This document shows, one piece after another, positions 4,933 to 6,628 of a DNA stretch of 6,628 nt; the stretch's first letter is position 1, and each line of letters opens with the position of its first letter. Origin of the DNA: Aequorivita sp. (GTDB lineage Bacteria > Bacteroidota > Bacteroidia > Flavobacteriales > Flavobacteriaceae); assembly GCA_002733915.1 (NCBI GenBank), contig NVXN01000002.1, forward strand, positions 456,808-463,435, in the 5' to 3' direction. A model generated the notes under the pieces. That model ran no database searches. It saw nothing but the letters and a program-made list of their open reading frames with translations, and had not been told where the DNA came from. Position numbers and translations under genes: made by a program.

Positions 4933-6628
4933 ATGTCAGCACACGCACAGGTTCACGAAGTAGAAGGTCACCACGACGATCACGGGCATCATCATAAAGA
5001 AACATTTATCACTAAATACATCTTTAGCCAAGATCACAAAATGATTTCTAAACAATACCTTATTACAGGATTGTTTATGGGGGTTATTGGTATATTGATG
5101 TCTTTATTGTTCAGATTACAATTAGCCTGGCCAGACCATAAATTCACAATTTTTGAAATATTCTTGGGCAAGTGGGGTACAGACGGAGTTATGGATCCCA
5201 GTATATATCTAGCTTTGGTTACCATTCATGGTACCATTATGGTGTTCTTCGTTTTAACAGCAGGATTGAGTGGAACCTTTAGTAACTTATTGATTCCCTT
5301 ACAGATTGGAGCACGAGACATGGCCTCTGGTTTCTTAAATATGGTTTCTTATTGGTTGTTTTTCCTGTCAAGTATCGTAATGTTGTTTTCCCTCTTTGTT
5401 GAAGCTGGACCAGCTTCTGCCGGATGGACCATTTATCCGCCATTGAGTGCTTTGCCACAGGCTATTCCAGGTTCTGGTGCAGGGATGACACTTTGGTTGT
5501 CATCAATCGCAATCTTTATTGCTTCTTCATTATTAGGTTCATTGAATTATATTGTAACCGTAATTAATCTTCGTACTAAAGGAATGTCTATGACCAGACT
5601 ACCCTTGACTATTTGGGCATTTTTTGTTACGGCAATTATTGGGGTGGTATCTTTTCCAGTTCTGTTCTCAGCAGCACTTATGTTGATTATGGATAGAAGT
5701 TTTGGTACTTCTTTCTTCCTTTCAGATATTTATATTGCTGGTGAAGTACTGCATCACCAAGGAGGTTCTCCAGTTCTGTTTGAACACTTATTTTGGTTCC
5801 TGGGGCACCCGGAGGTTTATATCGTAATTCTTCCGGCGATGGGTATTGTTTCAGAAGTAATGGCAACAAACTCCCGTAAACCTATTTTTGGTTATCGGGC
5901 GATGGTAGCATCTATTCTCGCTATTGCATTCCTTTCAACAATCGTTTGGGGTCACCACATGTTTATTTCGGGGATGAATCCATTCCTTGGCTCTGTATTC
6001 ACCTTTACAACACTTTTAATTGCAATTCCTTCGGCAGTAAAAGCTTTTAACTGGATTACCACACTTTGGAAAGGAAACTTACAGATGAACACGGCTATGC
6101 TGTTTTCCATAGCGTTTGTTTCCACCTTTATTACAGGGGGTTTAACAGGTATTATTCTTGGGGATAGCGCTCTGGATATAAATGTTCACGATACCTACTT
6201 TGTAGTTGCCCACTTCCACTTGGTTATGGGTATTTCTGCATTATACGGTTTATTGGCAGGTGTGTACCATTGGTTCCCAAAAATGTTCCAAGGTAGAATG
6301 ATGAGCAAAAAACTTGGTTATATCCACTTCTGGGTAACTTCTATTGGAGCGTACGGTATTTTCTTCCCCATGCACTTTGTAGGTATGGCTGGTTTACCAC
6401 GAAGATATTATAGTAATACAGCATTTCCATATTTTGATGATTTAGCAGATATTAATGTAGTAATGACAATCTTTGCAATCATCACTATTGCCGTTCAGGT
6501 TGTATTCCTATACAACTTCTTTCATTCTATTTTCTACGGAAAAATAGGACCAAAGAACCCTTGGAATGCTACAACCCTAGAATGGACTGCAGAAGTAAAA
6601 CACATCCATGGAAACTGGGACGGTCCTA
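4933..6628 (+). CDS. coxA: Cytochrome c oxidase subunit I, A1-type heme-copper oxidase (3' partial)
   Basis: Catalytic subunit reducing O2 to water at heme a3-CuB and pumping protons. The ATG at 4933 opens a frame that runs off the window after 565 complete codons; I estimate a few tens of residues are missing. A His-rich N terminus (eight His within residues 4-21) precedes the first helix. Heme a ligands are His99 (TIHGTIMVFF) and His429, and the heme a3 ligand is His427 (HDTYFVVAHFHLVMG). CuB ligands are His292, His341 and His342, with the cross-linking Tyr296 in GHPEVY. D-channel residues are present: Asp129, Asn118, Asn136 and Glu294, the last giving the A1-type signature. K-channel Lys370 is present with Ser367 in place of Thr. 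The heme propionate Arg pair is Arg490-Arg491 (GLPRRYY). The segment after Asp129 reads MASGFLN rather than the common MAFPRLN. All catalytic residues expected in the visible part are intact. Confidence 0.98.
   Translation, partial: MSAHAQVHEVEGHHDDHGHHHKETFITKYIFSQDHKMISKQYLITGLFMGVIGILMSLLFRLQLAWPDHKFTIFEIFLGKWGTDGVMDPSIYLALVTIHGTIMVFFVLTAGLSGTFSNLLIPLQIGARDMASGFLNMVSYWLFFLSSIVMLFSLFVEAGPASAGWTIYPPLSALPQAIPGSGAGMTLWLSSIAIFIASSLLGSLNYIVTVINLRTKGMSMTRLPLTIWAFFVTAIIGVVSFPVLFSAALMLIMDRSFGTSFFLSDIYIAGEVLHHQGGSPVLFEHLFWFLGHPEVYIVILPAMGIVSEVMATNSRKPIFGYRAMVASILAIAFLSTIVWGHHMFISGMNPFLGSVFTFTTLLIAIPSAVKAFNWITTLWKGNLQMNTAMLFSIAFVSTFITGGLTGIILGDSALDINVHDTYFVVAHFHLVMGISALYGLLAGVYHWFPKMFQGRMMSKKLGYIHFWVTSIGAYGIFFPMHFVGMAGLPRRYYSNTAFPYFDDLADINVVMTIFAIITIAVQVVFLYNFFHSIFYGKIGPKNPWNATTLEWTAEVKHIHGNWDGP

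Noticed and set aside
4781..5869. Three short minus-strand frames opposite the coxB end and coxA
   Set aside because: They sit opposite strongly conserved coding sequence and are best explained as chance openings.
1..6628. Signs of horizontal transfer, mobile elements, CRISPR or RNA genes
   Set aside because: Composition looks even across the genes, all are in the usual order for this lineage, and no repeats, transposase fragments or tRNA-like folds were seen.

Overview
The window is an internal piece of a respiratory-chain operon. All genes lie on the plus strand. The DNA is AT-rich, translation starts have A-rich leaders rather than clear Shine-Dalgarno sequences, and the protein families and gene order (actC-actD-actE-actF-coxB-coxA) are those of Bacteroidota. 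Family-level resemblance points to Flavobacteriia; I cannot name the genus.

Layout: positions 3-1214 hold the 3' part of actC (NrfD-like quinol-binding membrane subunit of alternative complex III, ACIII), whose start lies before the window. It carries an unexpected C-terminal acidic linker and helix-hairpin-helix domain. actD (1217-1753, DUF3341 subunit), actE (1755-2414, lipid-anchored monoheme cytochrome c) and actF (2440-3816, ten-helix membrane subunit) follow. Then come coxB (3845-4915, aa3 oxidase subunit II with the CuA site) and coxA (4933 to the window end, subunit I, lacking its last codons). Gaps between genes are only 1 to 28 bp. I see no internal promoter, terminator, RNA gene, repeat, mobile element or CRISPR array, and no gene-free stretch over 300 bp.

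How they work together: ACIII oxidises menaquinol at the membrane and passes electrons through its FeS and heme subunits (ActB and ActA, expected just upstream) and ActE to the CuA centre of CoxB. From there they go to heme a and the heme a3-CuB site of CoxA, where O2 is reduced and protons are pumped. CoxB has no fused cytochrome c domain, so ActE is the obvious donor within the locus. This fits the known ACIII-aa3 supercomplex of Flavobacterium johnsoniae.

The system itself is known. The less expected points are the DNA-repair-type HhH domain on ActC; the enlarged CoxB, with extra N-terminal helices, a roughly 40-residue insertion between CuA ligands and Lys in place of the usual Mg-binding Glu; and His-rich segments in ActF and CoxA that should lie on opposite faces of the membrane.
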